Below, piece by piece: positions 62,900 to 64,000 of a DNA stretch of 64,000 nucleotides. Under the pieces are notes generated by a model. The model was not told the origin of the DNA, ran no database searches, and was given only the letters and a program-made list of their open reading frames with translations. The position numbers and the translations under genes are program-made. Each line of letters opens with the position of its first letter. Position 1 is the stretch's first letter. Source of the DNA: Nitrospira defluvii (GTDB lineage: Bacteria > Nitrospirota > Nitrospiria > Nitrospirales > Nitrospiraceae). The stretch is from positions 62,001 to 126,000 of the forward strand of contig NZ_CAJNBJ010000017.1 of NCBI RefSeq assembly GCF_905220995.1. The letters run 5' to 3'.

Positions 62900-64000
62900 A
62901 TGACCCTCATCCTACCCAACACCTCATCCGCCGTCGCCAGCGATCTTCGGCACCTGCTTGGACATGCGAAGGTCCAGGACGATGTGCCCACGCTGACGGC
63001 CTATGCGGTCGATGCCAGCATTTATCGCATGACGCCGAAGGCCGTGGTGCTGGCGGAGCACGAGGCGGATATCGACACCGTCGTCCGGTTTGCCGTGGAG
63101 CGGGGCATTCCCCTCACGCCGCGCGCGGCCGGAACGAATCTCACCGGCTCGGCGGTCGGTTCAGGCATCATCCTTGACGTGTCCAAGATGAACCGCATCC
63201 TCGAACTCAACGAGGAGGAGCAGTGGGCGCGGGTGCAACCGGGTATCGTGCTGGCGGAGTTGAACAAGCAACTTGGACGACGCAGTCTCTTGTTCGGTCC
63301 GGATCCGTCCAGCGGTGACATGTGCAAACTCGGCGGCATGATCGCCAATAATTCTTCCGGCCCCCACACCCTCATCTACGGCTCGGTGAAGGACAATGTG
63401 CAGGCGTTGCGAGTCTGTCTGCCGTCCGGAGCCTGGCTCGCTGCCGCCCCGATGGGATTGGACGAGCCGGCGCTTGCACAGCTATTGACCGCTCATTCCA
63501 CCTTGAAGCCGATCCTCGAACTCGTGCAGCGCCAGCGCGGCTTGATCGACAGCAAGAAGCCGACCGTCAGTAAGAACAGTTGCGGCTACAATCTATTCGG
63601 CTTGGCTGATGGGCTCAGTCAGGGGCTGTTTGATCTTCCTAAATTGTTCGTCGGCAGCGAAGGCACGTTGGGCATCGTGAGCGAGGCGACGCTCAGGCTC
63701 GTGCCCAAGCCGCAAGGCACCCTGACCGCCTTGATCCACTTCCGCCGTCTGGAAGAAGTGGGGGAGGCGGTGCCGCATCTGCTGAATCTCCGCCCGAGCG
63801 CGTTGGAGGTGATGGACGCGAACACCTTGAACCTGATCGGCCGGGCTTCACACGGCATTCCCGCCGATGCCGCCGCGACCCTGCTGGCTGAACTCGACAG
63901 CAGCGAGGGCGAGAGTGATCTGCGTGAACGTGCCGACCGCATGGCCGCGATCTGCCGCCGATACCAGCTCTGTGGCGACCTCACCATCGCCTACGACAAG
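62900..64000 (+). CDS. FAD-linked oxidase (GlcD / D-lactate dehydrogenase type), 3'-truncated
   Basis: The first 367 residues of a flavoprotein with a type 4 FAD-binding (PCMH) domain. PRAAGTNLTGSAVGSGI (from residue 74) and GPDPSSGDMCKLGGMIANNSSGPHTLIYGSVKDNV are signature segments, and FVGSEGTLGIVSEATLRLVPKP closes the domain. It oxidises a 2-hydroxyacid such as glycolate or D-lactate. The frame stays open to the window end, so the C-terminus (and possibly an Fe-S domain) is not visible. Confidence 0.92.
   Translation, partial: MTLILPNTSSAVASDLRHLLGHAKVQDDVPTLTAYAVDASIYRMTPKAVVLAEHEADIDTVVRFAVERGIPLTPRAAGTNLTGSAVGSGIILDVSKMNRILELNEEEQWARVQPGIVLAELNKQLGRRSLLFGPDPSSGDMCKLGGMIANNSSGPHTLIYGSVKDNVQALRVCLPSGAWLAAAPMGLDEPALAQLLTAHSTLKPILELVQRQRGLIDSKKPTVSKNSCGYNLFGLADGLSQGLFDLPKLFVGSEGTLGIVSEATLRLVPKPQGTLTALIHFRRLEEVGEAVPHLLNLRPSALEVMDANTLNLIGRASHGIPADAAATLLAELDSSEGESDLRERADRMAAICRRYQLCGDLTIAYDK

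Noticed and set aside
1-64000. CRISPR arrays, insertion sequences, tRNA or rRNA genes
   Set aside because: No regularly spaced repeats, transposase motifs, terminal inverted repeats or tRNA cloverleaf patterns were noticed on reading through, although a covariance search was not possible.

Overview
The window is about 60% GC and comes from a Gram-negative-type bacterium: it carries LpxD, LptF/LptG, a TonB-dependent receptor, an outer-membrane beta-barrel and periplasmic c-type haem and lipoprotein genes. The mix of a large Wzx/Wzy exopolysaccharide locus, a late cobalamin operon with CbiZ, a Pil/Chp-like chemosensory operon and many GTG/TTG starts in tightly overlapping operons suggests a member of Nitrospirota, perhaps Nitrospira. 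That is an impression from gene content, not a phylogenetic result. I see no tRNA, rRNA, CRISPR array, insertion sequence or phage gene.

Region 1 (1-22730) is an exopolysaccharide cluster on the plus strand. It begins in a truncated initiating sugar-phosphate transferase. It continues with a Wzz/BY-kinase fusion whose P-loop is degenerate, a methyltransferase, a GH26-like secreted protein, a PMT-type membrane glycosyltransferase, GT4 and GT2 glycosyltransferases, a Wzx flippase and a Wzy/ligase-type protein. A short Wza-like export protein sits beside a beta-barrel protein. Aldo/keto and GMC oxidoreductases and a GDP-sugar set (SDR, Gmd, Fcl) follow, and a second GH26-like gene faces the cluster from the other strand.

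Region 2 (22952-24152) is a small housekeeping patch with a BamE-like lipoprotein, ribosomal protein L28 and a SemiSWEET sugar transporter.

Region 3 (24260-39615) is a cobalamin uptake, salvage and late-biosynthesis locus under two cobalamin riboswitches. The first precedes btuF-btuC-btuD and ends in an intrinsic terminator. The second precedes btuB and a long overlapping biosynthetic run (cbiA, cobO, CWC protein, pduO-type transferase, cobU, cobT, cobS, cbiB, cobC, cbiZ, cbiP), with a hairpin that covers the btuB ribosome-binding site. Corrin-ring genes are absent here.

Region 4 (40007-53006) starts with a periplasmic Tll0287-like haem protein. It continues with a chemosensory operon: CheY/PilH-like regulator, three CheW-type proteins, a PilJ-like receptor, a CheA hybrid with three HPt domains, a receiver with a long coiled coil, and two proteins with HPt-like folds that lack the phospho-accepting histidine, one fused to a partly degenerate HD-GYP domain. 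No CheB or CheR is present. This is the most unusual part of the window.

Region 5 (53306-64000) is an envelope and housekeeping block: a small membrane protein, the minus-strand genes lpxD, an acyl carrier protein with a histone-H1-like tail, fabF, lptG and lptF, then a cold-shock gene with a long leader, a large TPR protein, a D-2-hydroxyacid dehydrogenase and a FAD-linked oxidase cut by the window end.
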